Positions 50,966 through 60,360 of a DNA stretch of 64,000 nt are shown piece by piece (position 1 is the stretch's first letter; every line of letters starts with the position of its first letter). The notes beneath the pieces are model-generated. The model was given only the letters and a program-made list of their open reading frames with translations. It ran no database searches and had not been told where the DNA came from. Location of the stretch: NCBI GenBank assembly GCA_038961845.1, contig CP152408.1, positions 5,332,001 to 5,396,000 on the forward strand, written 5' to 3'. The position numbers were made by a program, and so were the translations under genes. This DNA comes from Xylophilus sp. GW821-FHT01B05 (GTDB taxonomy: Bacteria > Pseudomonadota > Gammaproteobacteria > Burkholderiales > Burkholderiaceae_C).

Positions 50966-51919
50966 TCAGACTTGCGCGCCGGCGTTCTCGTCACCGGGCT
51001 CACCCTTCTTGGGCAGCGGCTTGACCAGGTCCTCGCGCTTCACGCCCAGCCACATCGCAATGGATGCGGCCACGAAGCACGAAGAGTAGATGCCGAAGCA
51101 GATACCGATGGTCAGCGCCAGCGCGAAGTAGTGCAGGGTCTGGCCGCCGAAGAAGAACATCGACAGCACCATCAGCTGGGTCGAGCCGTGGGTGATGATG
51201 GTGCGGCTGATGGTGGACGTGATGGCGTGGTTGATGACGTGCTCGGTGTCCATCTTGCGCTGGCGCCGGAAGGTCTCGCGCACGCGGTCGAAGATCACCA
51301 CGGATTCATTCACCGAGTAGCCCAGCACCGCCAGCACCGCCGCCAGCACCGCCAATGAGAACTCCCACTGGAAGAAGGCGAAGAAGCCCAGGATGATGAC
51401 CACGTCGTGCAGGTTGGCCAGCACGGTGGACACCGCAAACTTCCACTCGAAGCGGAAGGCCAGGTAGACCATGATGCCGACCACCACCATGGCCAGCGCC
51501 TTCAGGCCGTCGGTGGCCAGTTCTTGCCCGACCTGCGGGCCGACGAACTCCACGCGGCGCAGCGTGGCCTCGTTGCTGGCGTCGGTCTTGAGCGCGGCCA
51601 GCACGCTGTCGCTTTGCTGCGAGGACGACACGCCCTTGCGCGCCGGCAGGCGGATGATGACGTCGCGCGCGGTGCCAAAGTTTTGCACCTGCACGTCTTC
51701 GTAGCCCAGGCTGGAGACGGCCTTGCGCACGCTCTCCAGGTCGGCCGGCTGGGTGTAGGCAACCTCCATCACCGTGCCACCGGTGAACTCCACCGACAGG
51801 TGCAGCCCGCGGTGGAACAGGAAGAACACAGCCGCGGCAAAGGTCAGGAACGAGATCGCGTTGAGCCACAGTGCGTGGCGCATGAACGGGATGTCGCGGC
51901 GGATACGGAAGAATTCCAT
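50966..51919 (-). CDS. secF: Protein translocase subunit SecF
   Basis: A 317-residue RND-fold membrane protein that, with SecD, uses the proton motive force to drive late export through SecYEG. The first helix is HALWLNAISFLTFAAAVFFL, followed by LHLSVEFTGGTVMEVAYTQP (SecF GGT motif). The C-terminal bundle has VGIMVYLAFRFEWKFAVSTV, GYSVNESVVIFDRVRETFRR and THGSTQLMVLSMFFFGGQTL. It follows secD by 12 bp. An imperfect palindrome ends the transcript. Confidence 0.95.
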   Translation of the reverse strand: MEFFRIRRDIPFMRHALWLNAISFLTFAAAVFFLFHRGLHLSVEFTGGTVMEVAYTQPADLESVRKAVSSLGYEDVQVQNFGTARDVIIRLPARKGVSSSQQSDSVLAALKTDASNEATLRRVEFVGPQVGQELATDGLKALAMVVVGIMVYLAFRFEWKFAVSTVLANLHDVVIILGFFAFFQWEFSLAVLAAVLAVLGYSVNESVVIFDRVRETFRRQRKMDTEHVINHAITSTISRTIITHGSTQLMVLSMFFFGGQTLHYFALALTIGICFGIYSSCFVAASIAMWLGVKREDLVKPLPKKGEPGDENAGAQV

Positions 51920-51931
51920 CTGAGTCTCTCC

Positions 51932-53815
51932 TTACTTCAGCGCAGCCGCGGAGGTATCGGCGTCGGGACGCCACACGGTGCCGATCGAGACCGACTTGAG
52001 CTTCTTCTTGCGGCCATACCAGAGGTTGACCAGCCCGCGCGAGAAGAACACGGCGGAGAACATCGAGGTCAGGATGCCGATGCAGTGCACCACGGCAAAG
52101 CCGCGCACCGGGCCCGAGCCGAAGGCCAGCAGTGCCAGGCCGGCGATCAGGGTGGTGACGTTGGAGTCCAGGATGGTGGCCCAGGCGCGCTCGTAGCCGG
52201 CGTTGATCGCCGCCTGTGGCGACACGCCGGCGCGCAGTTCTTCGCGTATGCGCTCGTTGATCAGCACGTTGGAGTCGATGGCAACCCCCAGCGCCAGCGC
52301 CATGGCGGCAATGCCGGGCAAGGTCAGCGTGGCCTGCAGCATCGACAGAATGGCCACCAGCAACAGCACGTTGACCAGCAGCGCAATGCTGGAGATCACG
52401 CCAAACAGCGCGTAGTACAGGCACATGAAGACGCAGATCGCCACCATGCCCCAGGTCACGCTGTGGAAGCCGCGGGCGATGTTGTCGGCGCCCAGGCTGG
52501 GGCCGATGGTGCGCTCTTCGATGATTTCCATGGGCGCGGCCAGCGAGCCGGCGCGCAGCAGCAGGGAGGTGTCATTGGCCTCGACCGAGGTCATGCGGCC
52601 AGAGATCTGCACGCGCCCGCCAGAGATTTCCGTGCGGATCACGGGCGCGGTGACGACCTCGCCCTTGCCCTTCTCGAACAGCACGATGGCCATGCGCTTG
52701 CCCACGTTCTCGCGCGTGACGTCGCGGAAGATGCGTGCGCCCTTGGCGTCGAGCGTGAGGTTGACGGTGGGCTCTTGCGTCTGGCTGTCGAAGCCGGGCT
52801 GGGCGTCGGTCAGGTTCTCGCCGGTCAGCATCACCTGCTTCTTCACCACCAGCGGGGAGCCGCTGCGCTCCAGGTACTTCTCGGAGCCAAAAGGCACCGG
52901 GCCAGAGTTGCGCTCGGCCACGCGGGCGTCGGTGCTTTCGTCGACCATGCGCACTTCCAGCGTGGCGGTGCGGCCCAGGATGTCCTTGGCCTTGGCCGTG
53001 TCCTGCACGCCAGGCAACTGCACCACGATGCGGTCCAGGCCCTGCTGCTGGATCACTGGCTCGGTCACGCCAAGCTCATTGATCCGGTTGTGCAGCGTGG
53101 TGATGTTCTGCTTGAGCGCCTGGTCTTGCACCTTGCGCACGGCCTCGGGCTTGATCGAGGCAGAGATGCGCGTGTCGGCGCCCTCGCCGGCTTCGGCCAC
53201 GGTCAGGTCGGGGAACTGGTCGGCGATCAGGTTCTTGACGGCGGTGGCGGTTTCCGCGTCGCGCACGCGAATCAGCACCGTCTGGCCGTTGCGGTCGATG
53301 CCGCCGTGGCGAATGTTCTTGTCGCGCAGCAGGGTGCGCAGGTCGCCGGCATAGGACTCGGCCTTCTTGTCGAGCGCGGCCTGCATGTCCACCTGCAGCA
53401 TGAAGTGCACGCCACCGCGCAGATCCAGCCCCAGGAACATGGGCGCCGCACCAAGCTTGGCAAGCCAGGCCGGGGTGCGCGACTGCAGGTTCAGCGCCAC
53501 GATGTAGGACGGGTCGCTGGCGTCAGGCACCAGGGCGCGCTGCAGCGCGTCGCGCGCACGCAGCTGGTCGTCCAGGTTGGTGAAACGGGCACGCACCGAG
53601 CCGCCGTCCAGGGCGATCAGGTCGGGCGCAAGGCTGGCCGCCTTCAGCGCGTCCTGCACACGGTCCAGCGTGGCCGTGTCCACCTTGATGATGGACTTGG
53701 CCGACGACACCTGCACCGCAGGCGCCTCGCCAAAGAAGTTGGGCAGGGTGTAGAGGGCCCCAATGAGCAGCACGATCACCAGGATCGTGTACTTCCAGAC
53801 CGGGTAACGGTTCAT
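51932..53815 (-). CDS. secD: Protein translocase subunit SecD
   Basis: A 627-residue RND-fold subunit. The N-terminal helix is YTILVIVLLIGALYTLPNFF. The P1 periplasmic domain includes APMFLGLDLRGGVHFMLQVD (the SecD signature) and RINELGVTEPVIQQQGLDRI followed by VVQLPGV. The C-terminal six-helix bundle includes ALALGVAIDSNVLINERIRE and FGSGPVRGFAVVHCIGILTS. Length is typical. The order yajC-secD-secF on the minus strand is standard. Confidence 0.96.
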   Translation of the reverse strand: MNRYPVWKYTILVIVLLIGALYTLPNFFGEAPAVQVSSAKSIIKVDTATLDRVQDALKAASLAPDLIALDGGSVRARFTNLDDQLRARDALQRALVPDASDPSYIVALNLQSRTPAWLAKLGAAPMFLGLDLRGGVHFMLQVDMQAALDKKAESYAGDLRTLLRDKNIRHGGIDRNGQTVLIRVRDAETATAVKNLIADQFPDLTVAEAGEGADTRISASIKPEAVRKVQDQALKQNITTLHNRINELGVTEPVIQQQGLDRIVVQLPGVQDTAKAKDILGRTATLEVRMVDESTDARVAERNSGPVPFGSEKYLERSGSPLVVKKQVMLTGENLTDAQPGFDSQTQEPTVNLTLDAKGARIFRDVTRENVGKRMAIVLFEKGKGEVVTAPVIRTEISGGRVQISGRMTSVEANDTSLLLRAGSLAAPMEIIEERTIGPSLGADNIARGFHSVTWGMVAICVFMCLYYALFGVISSIALLVNVLLLVAILSMLQATLTLPGIAAMALALGVAIDSNVLINERIREELRAGVSPQAAINAGYERAWATILDSNVTTLIAGLALLAFGSGPVRGFAVVHCIGILTSMFSAVFFSRGLVNLWYGRKKKLKSVSIGTVWRPDADTSAAALK

Positions 53816-53902
53816 GATCGCGCTTCTCTGTAAGGCGGGCGGGCCGCCTCGGATTCGACTCGGTTCCAGCAGGCGCGGCGCCAGGGGGCCGCGCGGGAAC
53901 GT

Positions 53903-54238
53903 TTACTTGACAGTGCCCTTTGGCAGGACCTGGGCGATGGCGCTGCGTTGCAGTTGCACTTCGACATTGGGAGCGATCTCGATGCTGATCGTTCCTTCGC
54001 CGATGCGCGTCACCTTGCCGATGATGCCGCCGGAGGTTGCGACTTCGTCACCCTTGGCGACGGCGTCGAGCATGGCGCGGTGCTCTTTCTGGCGCTTCAT
54101 CTGGGGGCGGATCATGATGAAGTACAGCACCACGAACATCAGCACCAGCGGCAGCATGCCGGTGAGCGAAGACATGATGCCGCCACCGCTGGCGGTAGCA
54201 GCGGGAGCGGTCTGGGCAAATGCGGAAGAAATGAACAA
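53903..54238 (-). CDS. yajC: Preprotein translocase subunit YajC
   Basis: A 111-residue single-span protein of the SecDF-YajC complex. A short N-terminal segment (MFISSAFAQTAPAATASGGG) precedes the membrane helix LTGMLPLVLMFVVLYFIMI and the cytoplasmic RPQMKRQKEHRAMLDAVAKG, EVATSGGIIGKVTRIGEGTI. The RPQxKRxKEH motif is characteristic. It begins the yajC-secD-secF transcript, 87 bp before secD. Confidence 0.95.
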   Translation of the reverse strand: MFISSAFAQTAPAATASGGGIMSSLTGMLPLVLMFVVLYFIMIRPQMKRQKEHRAMLDAVAKGDEVATSGGIIGKVTRIGEGTISIEIAPNVEVQLQRSAIAQVLPKGTVK

Positions 54239-54397
54239 GGCTGGGCTCCACGACGCATGCGTCGAATGGGAAGAAAGAAGGCGGCCACCAGGGCCGCACA
54301 GGGTGTCCGGGCTGCGGACAACAGGGGATTGTATGCGGCGCCCCCCCGCAAAACGGCGGAGGTATCCCGCAGCGCTGCGGGTCTTTGGCGGCCGGTA

Positions 54398-54457
54398 AGC
54401 TATTGAATGTATAGCTTATAGCCCAGGCGGCACCTGGGCTAAAGGCATATTTAATGC
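54398..54457 (+). repeat. Palindromic repeat, copy 5
   Basis: AGCTATTGAATGTATAGCTT, then ATAGCCCAGG-CGGCA-CCTGGGCTAAAGGCATATTT. Perfect arms. It lies between yajC and the end of the indolepyruvate oxidoreductase gene. Confidence 0.9.
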
Positions 54458-54467
54458 CCAATCCGTG

Positions 54468-57400
54468 TCAGGCCGCCGCGCGCTCCCCAGCGGGGTGCTG
54501 CCAGCGCTGCAACAGCGTGGCCCCGTGCAGCCGCGCCGCCGCCAGATTGCGCTCCTTGACGTGGCCGTAGCCCTTGATCAGCTCGGGGATGCGGGCGATC
54601 TCTACGGCCAGCGCATGGTTCTCGGTGCTGAGGCCGGCCAGCAGTTGCTCGACGCTGGCGCGGTATTCACCGATCAGTGCGCGCTCGGTGCGGCGCTCTT
54701 CGGTGCGGCCGAAGGGGTCGAACGCCGTGCCGCGCAAGCCCTTCAAGCGGGCCAGCACGCGGAAGGCGCTCTGCATCCAGGGGCCGAACTTCTGCTTCTG
54801 CAGCTCGCCCTTGGCGTTCTTCTTGGCGATGGCGGGCGGCGCCAGGTGGTAGTGCAGCTTGAAGTCGCCCTCGAACATGCCGTTGACGCGCTCCAGGAAG
54901 CTGCGGTCGGTGTGCAGCCGCGCCACTTCGTATTCGTCCTTGTACGCCATCAGCTTGAACAGGTAGCGCGCCACCGATTCAGACAGCGTGGTCTTGCCCA
55001 GCGGCGCCTCGGCCTGCTTGACGCGCTCGACAAAGCTGCGGTACTGCTCGGCATAGGCCTGGTTCTGGTAGGCGGCCAGGAACTGCGCCCGGCGCGCAAC
55101 CAGGCCTTCGAGCGTTTCGCGCGGCTTGAAGCTGATGACCTGCGCCGGGGCGAGCAGCTTTTGCACTGCAGCCCAGTCGTGCGCGGCGTGGCGGCCCCAG
55201 GCGAAGGCGGTCTTGTTCTGCTCGACGGCGACGCCGTTCAGCTCGATGGCGCGCAGCAGCGAACCCAGCTCCAGCGGCACCCAGCCGCGCTGCCAGGCGT
55301 AGCCCAGGATCATCGGGTTGATGTAGAGGCTGTCGCCCATCAGCCGGGTGGCGGCGGCGTCGGCGTCGAACACGCCCAGGCCGTCCAGGCCGACGGCGCG
55401 TGCGATCTCGGCAGCGCAGGCCTCGGTCGGGTTCTGCCAGTCGATGTTGCGCACAAAGGCTGCGGTGGGCGTGCTGTGGCTGTTGAGCGCGACGTGGGTG
55501 CGGCCCTCGCGCATGCGCAGCGTGCTTTCCTTGTTCACCGCCACCAGCGGGTCGCAGGCCAGGATCAGGTCGGCCGCGGCCATGCCGACGCGGGTGGTGC
55601 GGATGTCGTCCTGCCGGTCGGCAATCAACACGTGGCTCCAGGTGGCGCCGCCCTTTTGCGCCAGGCCGGCTGCGTCTTGCGTGACGATGCCCTTGCCTTC
55701 CAGGTGCGCGGCCATGCCCAGCAACTGGCCGATGGTGATGACGCCGGTGCCGCCGACGCCGGCCACGACGATGCCCCAGACGCCCGCAGCCGATGGCAGC
55801 ACCGGATCAGGCAGCGCGCCCAGCAGCGCCGGCGTGGGCGCTTCGGCCTTCTTGGCCTTGCGCAGGCTGCCGCCTTCGACCGAGACAAAGCTCGGGCAAA
55901 AGCCCTTCAGGCAGCTCATGTCCTTGTTGCAGCTGCTTTGGTTGATGGTGCGCTTGCGGCCGAACTCGGTCTCCAGCGGCTCGACCGACAGGCAGTTGCT
56001 TTGCACGCTGCAGTCGCCGCAGCCTTCGCAGACCAGCTCGTTGATGACCACGCGCTTGGCTGGGTCCACCGCCGTGCCGCGTTTGCGGCGGCGGCGCTTC
56101 TCTGTGGCGCAGGTCTGGTCATAAATGATGGCCGTGGTGCCTTTGATCTCCCGGAACTCGCGCTGGATGCGGTCGAGCTCGTCGCGGTGCTGCACTGCCA
56201 CGCCGTCAGACAGTTTCACGCCCTCGTATTTCTCGGGTTCGTCGGTGACGATCACCAGCTTGGTCGCGCCCTCGGACAGCACGCTGCGCATGATCTGCAG
56301 CACCGAATGGCCTTCAGGCCGCTCGCCCACCTGCTGGCCGCCGGTCATGGCGACGGCGTCGTTGTAGAGGATCTTGTAGGTGATGTTGACGCCGGCGGCG
56401 ATGCTCTGGCGGATCGCCAGCAGGCCGCTGTGGAAGTAGGTGCCGTCACCCAGGTTGGCAAAGATGTGCTGGTCGGTGGTGAAGGGCTGCTGGCCAACCC
56501 AGGGCACGCCCTCGCCGCCCATTTGCGTAAAGCCAATGGTGCTGCGGTCCATCCAGGTGGCCATGTAGTGGCAGCCGATGCCGCCCAGGGCGCGCGAGCC
56601 CTCGGGCACCACGGTGCTGGTGTTGTGCGGGCAGCCCGAGCAGTACCAGGGCAGGCGGTCTGCGCCCTGCACGCCACCGGCCTCCAGCACCTGCATGGCG
56701 CGCTCCTTGGCGTCGAGCAGTGCCAGTTGCGCCTCGACCCGCGCCACCATGTCGGCGCCCGCAGCCTGCAGCAGGCCCAGCTTCTTCAGCCGGCCGGCGA
56801 TGGCGCGCGCGATCAGCGCCGGCGACAGATCGCCATTGGCGCGCAGCAAGGTGTTGGCCGTGGGGTTGGGCATGGACCATTCGCCGCCGGAGAAGTCGCC
56901 GTCCGGCTCGTCGAACTTGCCCAGCACGTTGGGCCGCACGTCGGCGCGCCAGTTGTAGAGCTCTTCCTTCAGCTGGTATTCGATGACCTGGCGCTTTTCC
57001 TCGACCACCAGGATCTCTTGCAGGCCGGTGGCGAATTCACGCGTGAGCTGCGCCTCTAGTGGCCAGACCACGCCGACCTTGTGCAGGCGTATGCCCAACT
57101 GGCGGCAGGCCGCGTCGTCCAGGCCCAGGTCGGCCAGCGCCTGGCGCGTGTCGTTCCAGGACTTGCCGCTGGCCATGATGCCCAGGCGGTCGTTCGGGCC
57201 TTCGATGGCGTTGTAGTTGAGGCGGTTGGCGCGGATGTAGGCCAGCGCGGCATACCACTTGTAGTGCATCAGCCGCGCTTCCTGCTCCAGCGGCGCATCG
57301 GGCCAGCGGATGTGCAGGCCGCCGGGCGGCATCTCGAAATCGGTCGGGATGATGATCTTGACCCGCTCCGGGTCGATGGTGACGGTGGCGCTGGACTCGA

Positions 57401-58052
57401 CGATCTCCTGGATCGTCTTCATGCCGGCCCAGACGCCAGAGAAACGGCTCATGGCAAAGGCATGCAGGCCCAGGTCCAGGATCTCTTGCACCGTGGCCGG
57501 AAAGAACACCGGCAGGCCGCAGGCCTTGAAGATGTGGTCGCTCTGGTGGGCGGCGGTACTGCTCTTGGCGATATGGTCGTCGCCCGCCACTGCGATCACG
57601 CCGCCAAACTCCGTGGTGCCAGCCATGTTGGCGTGCTTGAACACGTCAGAGCAGCGGTCCACGCCCGGGCCCTTGCCGTACCAGATGCCAAACACGCCGT
57701 CGAACTTGTTGGTACCCGCTGGCGAGAAGCCCAGTTGCTGCGTGCCCCAGAGCGCGGTGGCCGCCAGCTCTTCATTCACGCCGGGCTGGAACACGATGTT
57801 CTGCGACTTCAAGAACTTGGACGCCTTCGCCAGCGCCTGGTCATAGCCGCCCAGCGGCGAGCCCCGGTAGCCGCTGATGAACCCCGCCGTGTTCTTGCCC
57901 GCCGCCGCGTCGCGCTGGCGCTGCAGCATGGGCAGCTTGACCAGAGCTTGGACGCCGGACATGAAGGCTCTGCCTTCGTCAAGGCTGTACTTATCGTCCA
58001 GGGTCACTGTCTCTAGGGCCTTGCGGATGTGCTCGGGTAGGGGCGCATTCAT
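54468..58052 (-). CDS. Fused indolepyruvate ferredoxin oxidoreductase (IorA-IorB type)
   Basis: A 1194-residue TPP/iron-sulfur enzyme that oxidatively decarboxylates aryl- or 2-oxoacids to acyl-CoA. The start at 58052 (MNAPLPEHIRKALETVTLDD) follows from family length. The TPP/pyrimidine N-half contains GFISGYRGSPLGGYDQALAK and LPWYCSGCPHNTSTVVPEGS. A ferredoxin-like segment, LVCEGCGDCSVQSNCLSVEP and SSCNKDMSCLKGFCPSF (about residues 670-740), carries the cysteine clusters. The gamma-type domain, VVAGVGGTGVITIGQLLGMA, follows. It likely serves degradation of phenylalanine, tyrosine or tryptophan. A divergent Lrp regulator probably controls it. Confidence 0.92.
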   Translation of the reverse strand: MNAPLPEHIRKALETVTLDDKYSLDEGRAFMSGVQALVKLPMLQRQRDAAAGKNTAGFISGYRGSPLGGYDQALAKASKFLKSQNIVFQPGVNEELAATALWGTQQLGFSPAGTNKFDGVFGIWYGKGPGVDRCSDVFKHANMAGTTEFGGVIAVAGDDHIAKSSTAAHQSDHIFKACGLPVFFPATVQEILDLGLHAFAMSRFSGVWAGMKTIQEIVESSATVTIDPERVKIIIPTDFEMPPGGLHIRWPDAPLEQEARLMHYKWYAALAYIRANRLNYNAIEGPNDRLGIMASGKSWNDTRQALADLGLDDAACRQLGIRLHKVGVVWPLEAQLTREFATGLQEILVVEEKRQVIEYQLKEELYNWRADVRPNVLGKFDEPDGDFSGGEWSMPNPTANTLLRANGDLSPALIARAIAGRLKKLGLLQAAGADMVARVEAQLALLDAKERAMQVLEAGGVQGADRLPWYCSGCPHNTSTVVPEGSRALGGIGCHYMATWMDRSTIGFTQMGGEGVPWVGQQPFTTDQHIFANLGDGTYFHSGLLAIRQSIAAGVNITYKILYNDAVAMTGGQQVGERPEGHSVLQIMRSVLSEGATKLVIVTDEPEKYEGVKLSDGVAVQHRDELDRIQREFREIKGTTAIIYDQTCATEKRRRRKRGTAVDPAKRVVINELVCEGCGDCSVQSNCLSVEPLETEFGRKRTINQSSCNKDMSCLKGFCPSFVSVEGGSLRKAKKAEAPTPALLGALPDPVLPSAAGVWGIVVAGVGGTGVITIGQLLGMAAHLEGKGIVTQDAAGLAQKGGATWSHVLIADRQDDIRTTRVGMAAADLILACDPLVAVNKESTLRMREGRTHVALNSHSTPTAAFVRNIDWQNPTEACAAEIARAVGLDGLGVFDADAAATRLMGDSLYINPMILGYAWQRGWVPLELGSLLRAIELNGVAVEQNKTAFAWGRHAAHDWAAVQKLLAPAQVISFKPRETLEGLVARRAQFLAAYQNQAYAEQYRSFVERVKQAEAPLGKTTLSESVARYLFKLMAYKDEYEVARLHTDRSFLERVNGMFEGDFKLHYHLAPPAIAKKNAKGELQKQKFGPWMQSAFRVLARLKGLRGTAFDPFGRTEERRTERALIGEYRASVEQLLAGLSTENHALAVEIARIPELIKGYGHVKERNLAAARLHGATLLQRWQHPAGERAAA

Positions 58053-58154
58053 CGTGCTGTCTCCATCGGCGTCGGGGGTGCGCCTGTATCGAGCCAGTGT
58101 AGGACGAGCGGCCTGACAGGTGTTTGCTTTTGTTGCCCTAGAAGAGATACTCAA

Positions 58155-58169
58155 AGAAAGGATCTTTCT
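58155..58169. promoter_or_regulatory. Candidate Lrp-family operator between iorAB and its regulator
   Basis: AGAAAG-GAT-CTTTCT is a perfect 6-bp dyad, 5 bp before the Lrp gene start and about 100 bp before the oxidoreductase start. It could mediate autoregulation. Confidence 0.45.
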
Positions 58170-58174
58170 AAAAC

Positions 58175-58675
58175 ATGGCCACTATGGAAACACTTGATAA
58201 GTTTGACCTGTCCATCCTGCGCGAACTGCAGGCCGACGCCCGGCTTACCAATGCCGAGCTGGCGCAGCGCGTGGGCCTGTCGGCCGCGCCCTGCTGGCGG
58301 CGCGTGCGGGCGCTGGAGACGGCCGGCTACATCCTGGGCTACCACGCGCAACTCAACCGCCAGAAGCTGGGCCTGGGCGTGCTGGCCTTTGTGCGGCTGG
58401 ATGCCGAGCGCAACTCGGGCGACGCCATGCGCCAGTTGGAAGAGGCGGTGCGCCAGCTGCCCGAGGTCACCAACTGCCACTACATCAGCGGCACCGGCAC
58501 CTTCGAGCTGCAGGTGGTGGCCGAGGACCTGGACCATTTCTCGCGCTTTGCGCTGCAGCGCCTGGCCAACCTGCCGCATGTGAAAGACCTGCACACCAGC
58601 TTCTCGCTGGGCGAGGTCAAGGCCAGCGGGGCGCTGCCGCTGGGACATCTGGGCGCCGCCCGGCCGCCGCGCTGA
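58175..58675 (+). CDS. Lrp/AsnC-family regulator of the oxidoreductase
   Basis: A 166-residue Lrp-type regulator. The HTH is ELQADARLTNAELAQRVGLS then AAPCWRRVRALETAGYILGY, and the RAM ligand domain has VLAFVRLDAERNS, ITNCHYISGT-type sequence (VTNCHYISGTGTFELQVVAE) and DLHTSFSLGEVK. Divergence from the indolepyruvate oxidoreductase across 122 bp, with a small dyad between, suggests it activates or represses that gene in response to an aromatic amino acid. A second ATG at 58184 is a possible start. Confidence 0.9.
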   Translation: MATMETLDKFDLSILRELQADARLTNAELAQRVGLSAAPCWRRVRALETAGYILGYHAQLNRQKLGLGVLAFVRLDAERNSGDAMRQLEEAVRQLPEVTNCHYISGTGTFELQVVAEDLDHFSRFALQRLANLPHVKDLHTSFSLGEVKASGALPLGHLGAARPPR

Positions 58676-58696
58676 CGGCCGGAGGACAATGGCGCA

Positions 58697-60340
58697 ATGG
58701 CAGCGAGCACCCACGACAAAGAGACAAACACCCTTCTTGACCAGCCCGGTACGGCGCCGCCCGCGCCGCCGCCGGGCCGCTGGTCCGCGCTGGAGCCGCT
58801 GACAGTCCCGACCTTCCGCATGCTATGGCTGACCTGGGTGGCGGCCAATACCTGCATGTGGATGAACGACGTGGCCACCGCCTGGATGATGACCTCGCTC
58901 ACCACCTCGCCGGTGATGGTGGCGCTGGTGCAGTCGGCGTCCACACTGCCGGTGTTCTTGCTGGGCCTGCCCAGCGGCGCGCTGGCCGACATCCTGGACC
59001 GGCGGCGCTACTTCATGGTGACCCAGCTCTGGGTGGCGGTGGTGGCCATGGTGATCTGCGTGATCGTGCTGGCCGGCTGGATGAACGCGCACCTGTTGCT
59101 GGCGCTGACCTTTTGCAACGGCATTGGCCTGGCGATGCGCTGGCCGGTGTTCGCCGCCATCGTGCCCGAGCTGGTGCCGCGCGCCCAGTTGCCGGCGGCC
59201 ATGGGCCTGAACGGCATCGCCATGAACGCCTCGCGCATCATCGGCCCGCTGGTGGCGGGCGCGGTCATTGCCAGCGCGGGCAGCCACTGGGTGTTTGTGC
59301 TGAACACCGCGCTATCGCTGGGCGCGGCCCTGGTGATCTGGCGCTGGCGCCGCGTGCACCAGCCCAGCCCGCTGGGCCGCGAGCGCCTGGGCAGCGCCAT
59401 GCGCGTGGGCCTGCAGTACGTGCGCCAGTCGCCGCGCATGCGCTCGGTGCTGGTGCGGATTGCCGTGTTCTTTGTGCACGCCACGGCGCTGCTGGCCATG
59501 CTGCCGCTGATCGCGCGCGCCCTGCCGGGCGGCGGAGCCGGCACCTTCACCTTGCTGCTGGCGGCCATGGGCGCGGGCGCCATCGTCGGCGCGCTGCTGC
59601 TGCCGCGCCTGCGCCAGCACCTGGCGCGCGACAGCCTGGTGCGGCTGGGGACCACGGTGGTGTCCGTGGCCACCGGCGCGGTGGCCTTTGCGCCCAATGT
59701 CTACGTGGCCGTGCCGGCGATGGCGCTGGGCGGCCTGGCCTGGCTGGCCACGGCCAATTCCATGACCACTTCGGCCCAGCTGGCGCTGCCCGACTGGGTG
59801 CGTGCGCGCGGCATGTCGATCTACCAGATGGCGCTGATGGGCGCGACCGCGCTGGGCGCGGCGCTGTGGGGCCAGGTGGCGTCGATGACCACGCTGCACA
59901 TCAGCCTGGGCACGGCGGCGGTGACCGGCGTGGTGGTGATGCTGGCGGTGCAGCACTTCATGCCCGACCGCAGCCTGGAGGAAGACCTGTCGCCCTCGCA
60001 GGCCTTCACCGCGCCGGTGGCCGAGACGCCGCTGGCATCGGGCCACATCCAGGTGACGATCGAATACCGCATCGACCCGGCGCGCGCCGAGGAATTCCGC
60101 GCGCTGATGCAAGAAAGCCGCCGCAGCCGCCTGCGCCAGGGCGCGCTCGACTGGCAACTGCAGCGCGACGTGCATGACCCGTCGAGCTACATCGAGCAGA
60201 TCGTCGACGAGTCCTGGACCGAGCACCTGCGCCGCTTCACCCGCGTCACCGCCTGGGACGTGGCGCTGCGCGACCGCAAGCTGGCCTTCCACGTGGGCAG
60301 CGAGCCGCCACGGGTGACGCGGCGCATTGTCGAGCGCTAG
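58697..60340 (+). CDS. MFS transporter with C-terminal ABM-like domain
   Basis: A 547-residue exporter of the MFS_3 (EntS-like) group with twelve membrane segments. The N-terminal half has FRMLWLTWVAANTCMWMNDV, LVQSASTLPVFLLGLPSGAL and the loop ADILDRRRYFMVTQLWVAVV (MFS motif A region). The membrane part ends near residue 420. The last 95 residues (QVTIEYRIDPARAEEFRALM, then RQGALDWQLQRDVHDPSSYI, EQIVDESWTEHLRRFTRVT) look like an antibiotic-biosynthesis-monooxygenase fold. The substrate is unknown. It may share a transcript with the Lrp gene 21 bp upstream. Confidence 0.85.
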   Translation: MAASTHDKETNTLLDQPGTAPPAPPPGRWSALEPLTVPTFRMLWLTWVAANTCMWMNDVATAWMMTSLTTSPVMVALVQSASTLPVFLLGLPSGALADILDRRRYFMVTQLWVAVVAMVICVIVLAGWMNAHLLLALTFCNGIGLAMRWPVFAAIVPELVPRAQLPAAMGLNGIAMNASRIIGPLVAGAVIASAGSHWVFVLNTALSLGAALVIWRWRRVHQPSPLGRERLGSAMRVGLQYVRQSPRMRSVLVRIAVFFVHATALLAMLPLIARALPGGGAGTFTLLLAAMGAGAIVGALLLPRLRQHLARDSLVRLGTTVVSVATGAVAFAPNVYVAVPAMALGGLAWLATANSMTTSAQLALPDWVRARGMSIYQMALMGATALGAALWGQVASMTTLHISLGTAAVTGVVVMLAVQHFMPDRSLEEDLSPSQAFTAPVAETPLASGHIQVTIEYRIDPARAEEFRALMQESRRSRLRQGALDWQLQRDVHDPSSYIEQIVDESWTEHLRRFTRVTAWDVALRDRKLAFHVGSEPPRVTRRIVER

Positions 60341-60360
60341 CGAAAAAGGCCGACTTCACA

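Noticed and set aside
51407..53833. 808-codon plus-strand frame opposite secD and secF
   Set aside because: Rich in His, Gln and Arg with no recognisable domain, whereas secD and secF are unmistakable on the other strand.
54465..57059. 864-codon plus-strand frame opposite the indolepyruvate oxidoreductase
   Set aside because: Its composition is that of an antisense shadow in GC-rich DNA. The minus-strand gene has clear TPP and iron-sulfur motifs.
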